From Rhynchopus sp. YZ270_cl-10 (taxonomy: Eukaryota > Euglenozoa > Diplonemea > Diplonemida > Diplonemidae), in the NCBI GenBank assembly GCA_964035575.1, contig OZ037918.1:434001-498000 (forward strand): DNA of 64,000 nt. The letters run 5' to 3'. Under the pieces are notes generated by a model. The model had not been told where the DNA came from. It searched no databases and was given only the letters and a program-made list of their open reading frames with translations. The position numbers and the translations under genes were made by a program. This document shows positions 36,701 to 48,179 of the stretch, in pieces. Position 1 is the first letter of the stretch; every line of letters starts with the position of its first letter.

Positions 36701-39700
36701 CTCGTCCAGCGTGCACGGCACTGCAGGCCCGGTCTTCTGCGAACCAGTGCTCGGCGGCGGGCAGTGGCACTCCCAGTCATCATTCGTCGTCGCGCTCGGG
36801 TCCACACAGACCTGGCCTGCGTCCTCACACTTCTTCTTGTTCTCCTCCACACTGCACTCATCTGCCTCACACACCGCAACCCCAGCCACCATCACCGTTG
36901 TCGACGGCGGCGGGCACTGGCACTCCCAGTCGTCGTTCTTGGTCAGGTCCTTGTCCACGCACGCCTGGCCCGCCTTCACGCAAATCTCCTGGTTCGACCT
37001 GCACTCGTCCTCTGTGCAGTCTGCCTTGTCCGTCCACTTGCGCCCCACCTTCGGGTCCACGCACACGCACTCCCAGTCCGACAGGTTCCGGATGTTGTGC
37101 TCCACACAGGTCTGCCCGGCACCGTCGCACACGTTGCCGCTTCCGTCGTCCTTGTCCGCACACGTCGGGCACTTCTCCTGGCACTCGTCAAGCGTGCACT
37201 CTGCGGGTGCTGTCGTCATCACCCCGGTGTACGGCTTCACGCACTTGCAGCGCCAGTCGTTCAGGTGGTTCGGGTCAGTGTTCAGGTCCTCACACTCCTG
37301 GGGCGGGCCAGTAGCGCTGGTGCACACGTTGCCCTTTCCGTCGTCCTTGTCCGCACACGTTGGGCACTTCTCCACACACTCGTCCAGCTTGCACTCGGCA
37401 GCCCCGTTCTGCCCGGGCGTCACGGTTGTTGCTGGCGGGATGCATTTGCACTCAAACTGCTGGTCGAGGGGAGCACCGGGGTCGCATGACTGTCCAGCAG
37501 CGTGGCACGTCGCCCCGTTCTTGTCGCAGTCACCCTCGGGGTCCTTGCAGATCGCAGGTGCCCCCGTTGTTGTTGCCCCCGTCTGCGGCGGAATGCACTC
37601 ACACGCCCACGTCCCCGTTTTGTCCTTGTCGGTGTCAACACATGTCTGCCCCTGCGCCTTGCACACCACGTCGCTATCTGTGCACTCGTCGAACGTGCAG
37701 TCCGCAAGCCCCATCGGCTTCGCAATGTGGCTCAGCGGCGGCGGGCACATGCACTCCCACGTCATCAGCGCAGACTGGTCTGCATCACGGCACACCTGCC
37801 CCTTGGCAGCGCAGACGTCATTCCCTCCGGCGTCCACGCACTCGTCCACCGGCACCGGCGGAGGCACAGCCGTTGGCGGTGCCGATGTCGCTGGTGCGTC
37901 CGTCGGCGGCGAAGGTGTCTTCGGTGCCTCCGTTGGCGGGGCAGGTGTCGGGGGCAGGGGTGTTGCCGGCGCAGATGTCGCCGGTGCGTCTGTCGGCGGC
38001 GCCTGTGTGGGCGGCGCATCCGTGTCGGGCACTGGGGTCAGAGGTGTGAGCTTGCACTCGTCATTGCCCCAGTAGCACTGCGGGTTCAGATCGCAGTCCC
38101 CCTTAATGCACAGCGGGTAGCAGATCGAGTCCTCGCATGCCGACGACGCGGTGTTGTAGGTGCACGCATCGTCCCCAGCACACGTCGTAGCGTTCAGGTC
38201 TGCACACTTCTTCGGCTCAATTGCAACCTTGAGTCCGAACTTGCTGTTCGGGTCACAGAAGGTGTTCAGCACAGAGTCTGGGATCTCGTCCAGCATCAGG
38301 TTCATGAAGTGCTCCTCCTGCGGCTCGCTCACAAGCGGCTTCAGCTTGATCTCTGCGTTGTCGTCCTGGAAGGTGTGCTGGTCAAAGCGACGCATCACGA
38401 TACCAAACACAGTCACGTCCTCGGCATGCAGCTTCTGCTGGGCCTCCTCAAGAATGCCGGGGTACGTCGGCTTCCACCTCCTGTCGACACAGAGGCCCCC
38501 GCCGCACCTGTTCTGCGACGAGCAGCACGCGTCCCCGTCAATGTCGGTGATACCTCCGTCTGCAATCAGGATCACAACGTGTGTACGCTCGGGCGGGCTG
38601 TTTGCCGGGAGGAAGGTGTGGTCGGCCACGTCCAGCAGAGCGTCGTGCAGGTACGTCCACTGTGCCTGGTAGTTGGCCTCGTGCCAGTCAATGTCTCCGT
38701 GCAGCTCCGACCTCATACCGGACAGAAGACCGTTCGTGCATGCTCCAATGGCACAGTTGGTCGGGTGGTCCTCAGCAGGAGTTGCCTCCGCCTTCGAGAA
38801 CTGGATGAAGGTGATACGGAACGCACCGGTGTTGGTCTTCGCACCTCCTCCCACGGTGTGGTCGTCCCCCGTCAGCGGCACAGTCTTCATCCAGTCACGC
38901 AGAATCTCCATCAGCCCGTAGAATCCGTGTGCGTGGCGTCCGAACGACCTGCGCATCGAACCAGATCCGTCCAGCACGAACGCAATGTCCAGGTCGGGGC
39001 ACTTCTCGTACCTCTTGTCCTCACAGTAGCCAGGGGCTCCGTGGTGCCACACGCAGTCCGGGTCGTCCTGGCACGGGCAGCGCGTGTCGTGCTTTTCGCA
39101 TGTCTTTGGCTCACACACATCCTTGTCAGTCCACATGCACTTGTCGTTCTTGTCACAGTCCGGCTGGTTTCCAATCGGCGCACACTCCGTCTGTTCGCAC
39201 ACCGGGTCCGGGGTGGCGGCGACGTTCCAGTGGCACTTGGTGTTGTGGTCGCACTCCTCCTCCTTCGTGAGCTTCTGGCACTCGTCCGTGGGCACACACT
39301 TCGGGTTGGCAGCAGCGTCCCACTTGCAGTCCGTGTCCGCATCGCAGTCCGGCTGGAGTGCGTGGTTGCACGGCACAGGGCTGCACATGGCGACCAGGTT
39401 CGAGGGCGACGTGGTGGCATCCACCGGGTCAGGTCCGTTCCACACACAGCCGTCCTCCTTCTCGCACGTCGTCTTCGAGATCTGCAGACACTTCTTCACC
39501 TCACACACAGGCATCTTGGTTGCGTCGTGGTGGCACACGTCCAGGATGCAGAAGTCCGGGTCTGCGTTGGGTGCGTCACACGGACTAGGCATCGTGACAG
39601 ACACAGCCAGGCAGTCGGGCTCTGCTGTGGGCGGGATGCACGGGTTGTCAATGCACGCGTCCGCCCAGATCGGGTCCCACAGACAGGTGTCGTCGTTCTG

Positions 39701-42700
39701 GCACGCAGTCTGGTCCTTCCCAACACAGCCAGTGGGCACGTCAATGCACTCGTCGTTCTGCCAGTCGCATGCAGGGGTCATCTTGCAGGTCGTCTCGTCA
39801 CACTTCGGGTAGCACACAGAGTCCTTGCAGGTGGTGTCCCACATGCACGACTTGTCAGCAACGCAGAGGGCCTGCTCCAGGTTCGTGTCACAGCCAATCT
39901 TGACTTGCGTCACCACCTTCCCAAACTTGCTGTTCGCGTCACAGAAGGTGTTCAGCACAGAGTCTGGGATCTCGTCCAGCATCAGGTTCATGAAGTGGTC
40001 GTACGTGGGCTCGCTCACAAGTGGTGTCAGCTTCGTCTCTGCGTTGTCGTCCTGGAAGGTGTGCTGGTCAAAGCGACGCATCACGATACCAAACACAGTC
40101 ACGTCCTCGTCACGCAGCTTCTGCTGGGCGTCGCTGAGGATGCCGGGGTACGAGGCCTTCCATTTCCTGTCGACACAGAGGTTCCCGCCGCACCTGTTCT
40201 GCGACGAGCAGCACGCGTCCCCGTCAATGTCGGTGATACCTCCGTCCGCAATGATGATCACAACGTGCTCTCTCCACGACGGGCTGTTTGCCGGGAGGAA
40301 GGTGTTGTCGGCCACGTCCTTGAGAGCGTCGTGCAGGTACGTCCACTGGCCCTGGTAGTTGGCCTCGTGCCAGTCAATGTCTCCGTGCAGCTCCGACCTC
40401 ATACCGGACAGAAGACCGTTCGTGCACGCCCCAATGGCGCAGTTGGTCGGGTGGTCGTCAGCAGCAGTTGCCTCCGCCTTCGAGAACTGGATGAAGGTGA
40501 TACGGAAACCCTTGTCGCGGGCTGCGTTCGCACCCACGGTGTGGTCGTCCCCCGTCAGCGGCACGGTGTTCATCCAGTCACGCAGAATCTCCATCAGCCC
40601 GTAGAATCCGTGTGCGTGGCGTCCGAACGACCTGCGCATCGAACCAGATCCGTCCAGCACGAACGCAATGTCCAGGTCGGGGCATGTGTTGAAGTTCGGG
40701 TCAGTGCAGTAGGCCCCGTTCGTGGTGTGGTGCCACACGCAGTCCGGGTCCGCGTCACAGGGGCAGTGGTCTGTGTGCTTGTCGCAGGTCTTCGGCACAC
40801 ACACATCCTTGTCAGTCCACATGCACTTGTCGTTCTTGTCACAGTCCGGCTGGTTTCCAATCGGCGCACACACCGTCTGTTCGCACACCGGGTCCGGGGT
40901 GGCGGCGACGTTCCAGTGGCACTTGGTGTTGTGGTCGCACTCCTCCTCCTTCGTGAGCTTCTGGCACTCGTCCGTGGGCACACACTTCGGGTTGGCAGCA
41001 GCGTCCCACTTGCAGTCCGTGTCCGCATCGCAGTCCGGCTGGAGTGCGTGGTTGCACGGCACAGGACTGCACATGTCGACCAGGGTCGAGGGCGACGTGG
41101 TGGCATCCACCGGGTCAGGTCCGTTCCACACACAGCCGTCCTCCTTCTCGCACGTCGTCTTCGAGATCTGCAGACACTTCTTCACCTCACACACAGGCAT
41201 CTTGGTTGCGTCGTGGTGGCACACGTCCAGGATGCAGAAGTCCGGGTCTGCGTTGGGTGCGTCACACGGACTAGGCATCGTGACAGACACAGCCAGGCAG
41301 TCGGGCTCTGCTGTGGGCGGGATGCACGGGTTGTCAATGCACGCGTCCGCCCAGATCGGGTCCCACAGACAGGTGTCGTCGTTCTGGCACGCAGTCTGGT
41401 CCTTCCCAACACAGCCAGTGGGCACGTCAATGCACTCGTCGTTCTGCCAGTCGCATGCAGGGGTCATCTTGCAGGTCGTCTCGTCACACTTCGGGTAGCA
41501 CACAGAGTCCTTGCAGGTGGTGTCCCACATGCACGACTTGTCAGCAACGCAGAGGGCCTGCTCCAGGTTCGTGTCACAGCCTGTCGGTTTTGCCACGTTC
41601 TGTCCGAACTTGCTGTTCGCGTCACAGAAGGTGTTCAGCACAGAGTCTGGGATCTCGTCCAGCATCAGGTTCATGAAGTGGGTGTCGGTGGGTGTGCTCA
41701 CAAGCGGCTTCAGCTTGATCTCTGCGTTGTCGTCCTGGAAGGTGTGGTAGTCAAAGCGACGCATCACGATACCAAACACAGTCACGTCCTCGGAGCGCAG
41801 CTTTGTCTGTGCCGCGGTAAGGATGCCGGGGTACGAGGGATCGAAGTTCCTGTCGATACAGAGGTTGTTGCCACACCTGTCGGCACAGCACGCGTCCCCG
41901 TCAATGTCGGTGATACCTCCGTCCGCAATGATGATCACAACGTGCTCTCTCCACGACGGGCTGTTTGCCGGGAGGAAGGTGTTGTCGGCCACGTCCTTGA
42001 GAGCGTCGTGCAGGTACGTCCACTGGCCCTGGTAGTTGGCCTCGTGCCAGTCAATGTCTCCGTGCAGCTCCGACCTCATACCGGACAGAAGACCGTTCGT
42101 GCACGCCCCAATGGCGCAGTTGGTCGGGTGGTCGTCAGCAGCCTTTGCCTCCGCCTTCGAGAACTGGATGAAGGTGATACGGAAACCCTTGTCGCGGGCT
42201 GCGTTCGCACCCACGGTGTGGTCGTCCCCCGTCAGCGGCACAGTCTTCATCCAGTCACGCAGAATCTCCATCAGCCCGTAGAATCCGTGTGCGTGGCGTC
42301 CGAACGACCTGCGCATCGAACCAGATCCGTCCAGCACGAACGCAATGTCCAGGTCGGGGCATGTGTTGAAGTTCGGGTCAGTGCAGAAGCCCCCGTTCGC
42401 AGTGTGGTGCCACACGCAGTCCGGGTCCGCGTCACAGGGGCAGTGGTCTGTGTGCTTGTCGCAGGTCTTCGGCACACACACATCCTTGTCAGTCCACATG
42501 CACTTGTCGTTCTTGTCACAGTCCGGCTGGTTCCCAATCGGCGCACACTCAGTCAGTTCGCACACCGGGTCCGGGGTGGCGGCGACGTTCCAGTGGCACT
42601 TGGTGTTCTTGTCACAGTCCTCCTCCAGGGTGAGTGCCTTGCACTCGTCCGTGGGCACACACTTCGGGTTGGCAGCAGCGTCCCACTTGCAGTCCGTGTC

Positions 42701-44845
42701 CGCATCGCAGTCCGGCTGGAGTGTGTGGCTGCACGGCACAGGGGTGCACATGTGCACCTTGTCCGAGGGCGATACGGAGGCATCCACCGGGTCAGGTCCG
42801 TTCCACACACAGCCGTCCTCCTGCTCGCACGTCGTCTTCGAGATCTGCAGACACTTCTTCACCTCGCAGTCCGGCCCCACTGACGTGTGGTCACACACCT
42901 CAAGGGTACAGAAGTCCACGTTTGTGTTTGTGGTGTCGCACGGTGCGGGCATCGTCACACTTGTCGCCACACACGTGTCGTGGTTCGCGTCGTGTGGCAC
43001 ACACGGGTTGTCAATGCAGTTGGTAGCCCAGATCGGGTCCCACAGACAGGTGTCGTCGTTCTTGCACGCAGTCTCGTCCTTCGCCGTGCACCCTGTTGTC
43101 AGGTCGCACCTGTCTGCACCAGCGTTCCAGGTGCACAGAGGGTTCGTGTCACACTTAACCTCGGTGCACAGCTTGTAGCACACGGACTCCACGCAGCCGG
43201 ACTTTGCGTCGTCCCACACACACGAAACCTGGCTCTCGCAGTCGGCTCTCACCCCCTTCGCCCCACACCCAAGAGGCGTCGTCGAACCCACCACCTTCTG
43301 CCCAAACTTGCTGTTCGGGTCACAGAAGGTGTTCAGCACAGAGTCTGGGATCTCGTCCAGCATCAGGTTCATGAAGTGCTCCTCCACCGGCTCGCTCACA
43401 AGCGGCTTCAGCTTCGTCTCTGCGTTGTCGTCCTGGAAGGTGTGGTAGTCAAAGCGACGCATCACGATACCAAACACAGTCACGTCCTCGGTGCGCAGCT
43501 TTGCCTGTGCCGCGTCAAGGATGCCGGGGTACGAGGGCTTCCAGTTCCTGTCGACACAGAGGTTCCCGCCGCACCTGTCGGCACAGCACGCGTCCCCGTC
43601 AATGTCGGTGATACCTCCGTCTGCAATCAGGATCACAACGTGCTGGCGCTCGGGCGGGCTGTTTGCCGGAAGGAAGGTGTTGTCGGCCACGTCCTTGAGA
43701 GCGTCGTGCAGGTACGTCCACTGGCCCTGGTAGTTGGCCTCGTGCCAGTCAATGTCTCCGTGCAGCTCCGACCTCATACCGGACAGAAGACCGTTCGTGC
43801 ATGCTCCAATGGCACAGTTGGTCGGGTGGTCGTCAGCAGGAGTTGCCTCCGCCATCGAGAACTGGATGAAGGTAATACGGAACGCACCGGTGTTGGTCTT
43901 CGCACCTCCTCCCGCGGTGTGGTCGTCCCCCGTCAGCGGCACAGTGTTCATCCAGTCACGCAGAATCTCCATCAGCCCGTAGAATCCGTGTGCGTGGCGT
44001 CCGAACGACCTGCGCATCGAACCAGATCCGTCCAGCACGAACGCAATGTCCAGGTCGGGGCACGCGCTGAACTTCGGGTCGGCGCAGTAAGAAGGGGGCC
44101 CAGCGTGCCATGTACAGTCAGAGTCCTCCGAGCAGCCACACTGGCTTACTGGGTCGTTGTACTTGTCGCACGTCTTCGCCACACAGGCGGACTGTCCACT
44201 GCGGGTTGTCCACATGCAGGTCGATTGTGTGTCGCAGACACCCTCGTCGGTGTGCTCCCCGCAGGTGGTCTCCCCACACACACCAGTCGCCTGCGACACG
44301 TCCCAGTGGCACTTCAGGTCGTGGTCGCATTCTGCCTCGTCCTGGTGCTCCCCGCAGAGTGTGCGCACACAAGCACCAGTCCACTTGCATCCCCCACGCG
44401 CATCACAGTCTGTCTGCCCCAGAGGTCCGCAGTCGTCTGCCTTGCAGTGCTTCACCTGGTCGGCAGGCGCCTGCGTCAGTGCATCAACCCCGTTCGGCAC
44501 AGACCACGTGCACGTTCCAGTGCAGGTCGCACTCGTTGACATCAGACACTCCTGAACCTTGCAGGGCTGGGGAGCAGACACGTCGAACGCGCACACGGAC
44601 AGCGTGCAGTACTCCGGGTCGCCCGGCGGCGGGGAGCATGGGAATGGCACCACCTCAGCCACGGCCAGACAGGACTGCTCATTTGGAGCAGTCCTGCAGG
44701 GGTCCTCAACACATCCGAGGCTCGGACCCCAGATCGGGTTCCACTGGCATCCAGCGCCCGCACAGGTCGTCTGTGTTGTCTCGTCGGCACAGGCAGCCTG
44801 TGCAGTGGCCGCTGCTCCAAGGAGCAGTGCCGCCCGTAACATCAT
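24708..44845 (-). CDS. Giant VWA / EGF-like repeat transmembrane protein, copy 2 (6,499 aa, 4 exons)
   Basis: Exons: 44845-26755, 26475-26137, 26014-25794 and 25556-24708, also 19,500 bp. The architecture is the same as copy 1. Three residue differences are visible: near 1767 Ile here against Lys in copy 1, near 1803 Asn against Thr, and near 2691 Glu against Lys. In each case this copy has the residue found in the sister modules or repeats, so copy 1 seems to carry the changes. Intron 1 is 279 bp here (239 bp in copy 1) and has no in-frame stop, so its retention would insert 93 residues rich in Phe, Ser and Pro without shifting frame. The trans-splice acceptor at 44862-44863 matches that of copy 1. 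The 5' flank beyond 45027 differs from that of copy 1, so expression could differ. Confidence 0.88.
26476..26754 (-). other. Intron 1 of giant gene copy 2 (279 bp)
   Basis: Same borders as in copy 1 with a 40-bp longer GGAAGGGA tract (about 26507-26591). Its length is a multiple of three and it is open in the coding frame, unlike the 239-bp intron of copy 1. Confidence 0.85.
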
Positions 44846-44860
44846 ATTCGGGTTGCTGAC

Positions 44861-44890
44861 CCTAAGAACACAGAGGAAAAGGAAAAATAA
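44861..44890 (-). promoter_or_regulatory. Predicted trans-splice acceptor of giant gene copy 2
   Basis: Same pyrimidine tract and AG (44863-44862) as in copy 1, again 16 bases before the ATG at 44845. Confidence 0.65.
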
Positions 44891-45614
44891 AACGAAGGGG
44901 GGTGGCTCGAAGAAAAAAAAAAAATGGGGGGGGTGGGGGGTGGGTCTCTCCCGCAAGTGTGCGGAAGGGTTGTGTTCTTGCTGTGTACGTCTGAAGGTTT
45001 GGTTTGAGGGTTGAGTTTGGGCTTGGGCTTCGAGCCATCATTTTTCGTGACCCCATTCCGGACCTCTACACTACCGCGTTTATTTTGCGCACTATTTCGG
45101 TAGGCTCATGACTGCTATATGTTTTTGGGTCTAGTTTACGAACATTTGATTCGAGGTTTGGAATATGACTAGCTTTGGGAAGGAACTGGAAACACAAGAC
45201 ACCGGACGACTGCAAACACAACGGGAAGCAGTACCTGCTGAAATGCATTACGCAAACTGACACAAAACGGCATCACAAAGCGTCTCACAAAATACAAAAT
45301 AACTGAAACAGCGTTTCTCTATGGTGGGGTGGTGGGGAAACACTCTAACGATACACGAGACCCTCTACTCTACTAACTCTACAGGAAGACACCTTCACTG
45401 AACATCGCCGCACACTGTTGCACCGCACAAAGAATGCAGCAATCACAGAACACACACCACTGCCGTTCCCTTATCTCGAAGACCTTGGCACCCCTTCCTC
45501 CCTGGCAGCAGATGACTGTGGTATTCTACTGTGAACATAATTTGAAGCTGCTGTTGAAACGCAACTATCGCTTTCCGTACATAGAGCGTAGCACGACCGC
45601 GTGGAGTGGTGAGG
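44864..45614. other. Intergenic between the 528-aa gene and giant gene copy 2
   Basis: Holds the upstream pyrimidine tract of the giant gene, the end of the tandem array (45027) and about 590 bp of single-copy sequence that must include the 3' UTR of the 528-residue gene. I see no gene in it. Confidence 0.75.
44941..45027. repeat. 87-bp third partial unit, right edge of the array
   Basis: This stretch matches 1-87 and 22451-22537 and then stops matching at 45028 (gcttggg followed by cttcgagc here, by attaggga in the units). It fixes the right boundary of the tandem array within the 5' flank of the unit 2 gene. Only one boundary is visible, so the recombination mechanism cannot be read from it. 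Confidence 0.9.
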
Positions 45615-47201
45615 TTATCGTTGTGGTAGGATGGTGATGTCGGCGAAGGAGTGCATGGTGGCGACACCGCCACGCTCAAGCTGGATGTCGATGCGTGGGG
45701 GTGTGGTGTGCAGGGAGGTGTGCACGATGTGGCCTGGCCCGAGGCTGTCCACAACGACTGCGGTGCCAACCGCGTACGGTGTGGTGTCAACCTGGTGCTC
45801 CTGCTCCTGCCGCTCCTGACGTCTCTGTGGTGCGAGATGGTTCTGCAGCGCCTGCACCGCAAGCACGCGCAACAACTCCGATGTCTGCTCCCCAGGCAAT
45901 GCGCCCGTAAAGTGCTCCAAAATATGCTTCGCAAGAAACCGTACTCTCTCCTCGCCCAACGTCTCTTCCTGCGTCAGCAGCGTCACCGCACCCGATACAG
46001 AAGGGTCGCCACACATATAGGTCAGAATCTCTGTGGCAGATGCGTCCTCCTCAGGCAGGGTGGGGGGTGCTGCGGTGAGAAGCTTGCGTTCGAGGATCAT
46101 TTTCTCTTGTTCGCCGAAGGTGCGGCAGTCTGCGAGGAAGGCGGGAACGATTGTGGCGATGACGCTGTCGTGGCCATGCCCACCGAGAACGTCGTGCGCG
46201 AAGGCCAACACCTCCGCATGCAGGGGGTGTTCTGCCTCGCCTGGCTCTGCCCTCTCCTCTTCCTGCTCCTGCCCCTTCTGCGCTGCAGCCATCTCATCAC
46301 ACCTCTGCCACTCAGCCTGCAGCTGTTGCCCTAAGATGCGCTGCTCGACCTCCCCAAAGGCTACACACTCAGAGAGGAACGCTGTCACAACCCGCATCAG
46401 AGCCGCCTTGGCGTCCTCCTGTTGCTGCTGTGTGTGCTGTGCACCGTCCACACCACTCTCAGCGAGACGCAGCCGCAACGCCCTTTCACAGAACCGCGCC
46501 ACATCTGCAGCAAGGGAGGGCTGCTGCTGTGCCTGCTGTTCTTGATGTTTCTGTTGTCGTACCTCCGCCACCCGCGCCTCCAAGGCAGTCCGCAACACTC
46601 CCTGCTCGTACGCACCAAAGGCAGAATGCGTCGCAAAGAACATTGACACCGTCTGTGATATAACTGCCTTCGCCTCTGCCCTCCCGAGGCCGGTTTGCAC
46701 TGCAGACGCGAGCACCGCCTTGGCATAGCGTAGCACCGCACGTCGTGCCGACTCTGCCGCCCATGGCCCCGACCCTGCGAAGGTAGCGGAGGAGGAGGAG
46801 AGGCTGCTGCAGGAGCGGTGCGCCGTCGAGGACACACCGCCCTCATGCAGCAGCAACGCGCCTTCACGGAGGGTCTGCACCGGGGCAGGCTCGGGGCCGT
46901 ACTTCTGAATCAATGCTGACAACATGACATCCTCCTGCCCGCAGCTAGCCTGCAGCAGCAGCGGCACCGACGCCAGCCCCTCTGGGTGGTATGCAGCGTA
47001 CATCCTCTTGAAGCGTTCCTCCCACGTCGCAGGGCGTGGTGAGGCCGGCAGGTCGGGCAGCTCCAACTCAAGCTCCCGTAATGCTGACGGAGGTGACACA
47101 TTGCGTATACGGTGTGTGTGCACCAGATGCGCAGGTGCGGGCTGTGGCAGGGAAACCCCGCCACGCAAAGGTGACGCACTGCGCTCCTGAATAGGCAGCA
47201 T
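45615..47201 (-). CDS. Hypothetical protein with KYGPEP motif and three internal repeats (528 aa)
   Basis: Function unknown. Residues about 58-105 hold a segment ending in LSALIQKYGPEP; motifs of the form 'ALxxKYGPEP' after a short helical segment are common in kinetoplastid hypothetical proteins. Residues about 150-410 hold three related units, each with an acidic/aromatic helix: FFATHSAFGAYEQGVLRTAL, FLSECVAFGEVEQRILGQQL and FLADCRTFGEQEKMILERKL. The C-terminal 55 residues (VGTAVVVDSLGPGHIVHTSL...) look like a small beta barrel. There is no signal peptide or membrane segment. A CTCACACCACAG acceptor ends at 47256, about 55 bases before the ATG. Confidence 0.8.
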   Translation of the reverse strand: MLPIQERSASPLRGGVSLPQPAPAHLVHTHRIRNVSPPSALRELELELPDLPASPRPATWEERFKRMYAAYHPEGLASVPLLLQASCGQEDVMLSALIQKYGPEPAPVQTLREGALLLHEGGVSSTAHRSCSSLSSSSATFAGSGPWAAESARRAVLRYAKAVLASAVQTGLGRAEAKAVISQTVSMFFATHSAFGAYEQGVLRTALEARVAEVRQQKHQEQQAQQQPSLAADVARFCERALRLRLAESGVDGAQHTQQQQEDAKAALMRVVTAFLSECVAFGEVEQRILGQQLQAEWQRCDEMAAAQKGQEQEEERAEPGEAEHPLHAEVLAFAHDVLGGHGHDSVIATIVPAFLADCRTFGEQEKMILERKLLTAAPPTLPEEDASATEILTYMCGDPSVSGAVTLLTQEETLGEERVRFLAKHILEHFTGALPGEQTSELLRVLAVQALQNHLAPQRRQERQEQEHQVDTTPYAVGTAVVVDSLGPGHIVHTSLHTTPPRIDIQLERGGVATMHSFADITILPQR

Positions 47202-47375
47202 GGTCTATGTGGGGTGCATTCAGGTGGGTTGGAGTTGTGTATAGAATGAATGTAACTGTGGTGTGAGGTGTATGTGAGGGGGGGAGAGGGTGGAGAGGTA
47301 GCAGGTGGTGGTGGTGGTGGTTCTTTTTATGGTTACACTTTACATCCTATATAGCAGTATAGCGGCAGTACCACC

Positions 47376-47410
47376 CACGCCCCCGTGTGGTCAGAACAGG
47401 GAGGGGCGTG
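47376..47410 (-). promoter_or_regulatory. Downstream hairpin of H2B copy a
   Basis: Perfect 8-bp stem CACGCCCC / GGGGCGTG with a 19-nt loop, 63 bases after the stop. Conserved at H2B copy b. Confidence 0.6.
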
Positions 47411-47472
47411 TGTTAAAACACACAAAACAACAGAACACATCAATTCGTCAGGGGGGCAAGACATCAGTTCCT

Positions 47473-47937
47473 TCACTTCCTTGGGGAGGACTTCTTCTTC
47501 GGGGATCCCTTGCCCTTGGCCTTGCTCTTCGCCTTCAGGGCCTTCGCGTACTTGGCCACGGCAGCAACTCCTGCAGACAGGGCGTGCGACGCCATCTCGT
47601 CGGGGAAGTGCATCTTCACACCCGCCACAATGGCACCACTGCGCAGTGTCTTCTGGCCCGCAAAGTGGTTTGCGCGGCCCGCCTCCTCCGCAATGCGCTC
47701 AAACAGGTCCACCACGAACGAGTTCACAATCCCCATCCCACGCGACGTGATGGCAACAGAGCTCTTCTTTCCCGCCTTCGTCGACGCCTTCACACCAAAT
47801 GTCTGCGTCATCAGCTTGTGCACGAAGCTCGAGTAGCTCTTGAAGTTGTGCTTCTTGATCCTCTTCCCGTTCTTGTCCAACTTCGGGCCTCTCTTCGCTC
47901 CCTTCTTTCCAGAGGACTTCTGTGGCGATGGTGTCAT
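47473..47937 (-). CDS. H2B: Histone H2B, copy a (154 aa)
   Basis: Core nucleosomal histone that dimerises with H2A. The H2B fold is recognised by YSSFVHKLMTQTFGV (alpha-1), SRGMGIVNSFVVDLFERIAEEAGR (alpha-2), TLRSGAIVAGVKMHFPDEMASHA (L2 to alpha-3), and the alpha-C helix AVAKYAKALKAK. At 154 residues it is longer than the usual 120 or so, because of a Lys/Ser tail ending SPKKKSSPRK. The protein is identical to the one at 49981-50445. A CAG acceptor ends at 47972, about 35 bases before the ATG, and a palindrome lies downstream at 47376-47410. Confidence 0.95.
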   Translation of the reverse strand: MTPSPQKSSGKKGAKRGPKLDKNGKRIKKHNFKSYSSFVHKLMTQTFGVKASTKAGKKSSVAITSRGMGIVNSFVVDLFERIAEEAGRANHFAGQKTLRSGAIVAGVKMHFPDEMASHALSAGVAAVAKYAKALKAKSKAKGKGSPKKKSSPRK

Positions 47938-48070
47938 CTTGTTGGGTTTGTTGGTGTGTTTCGAAAAGTATCTGGTGGTGGTGGTTTGGTTTGTTGTGTT
48001 GTGTCGTGAATCGTTGTGGATATCACAAAAGGGAGTGGACAGGGTGCGTTTGTTTTAGAAAATGAAAAAA

Positions 48071-48131
48071 GGCGTCAACTACGCCACTGTGCTGTGGCAG
48101 GAAGCAAATGCATGCAGTCCTGCAACAGCAC
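48071..48131 (-). promoter_or_regulatory. Downstream hairpins of H4 copy a
   Basis: On the plus strand GGCGT-CAACT-ACGCC (48071-48085) is followed by GTGCTGT..CAGGA / TCCTG..ACAGCAC (48089-48131). Both are kept at H4 copy b. Confidence 0.6.
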
Positions 48132-48179
48132 AGCTTGCAACACTGAAAAGAGTAAGAAACACAAAGCCCACGTCACAGC

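Larger units (their letters stand above)
22451..44940. repeat. Tandem unit 2 (22,490 bp)
   Basis: Second direct copy. The offset from unit 1 is 22,450 bp left of the intronic GGAAGGGA tract and 22,490 bp right of it, because this unit has about five more 8-bp repeats (near 26511-26591). The two giant genes are therefore head to tail on the minus strand, with about 2.35 kb between the stop of the upstream gene (24708) and the start of the downstream one (22355). Confidence 0.95.

Noticed and set aside
1-44940. Pure assembly duplication of one 22-kb locus
   Set aside because: Not excluded, but the 40-bp tract difference and coding substitutions favour two real copies.
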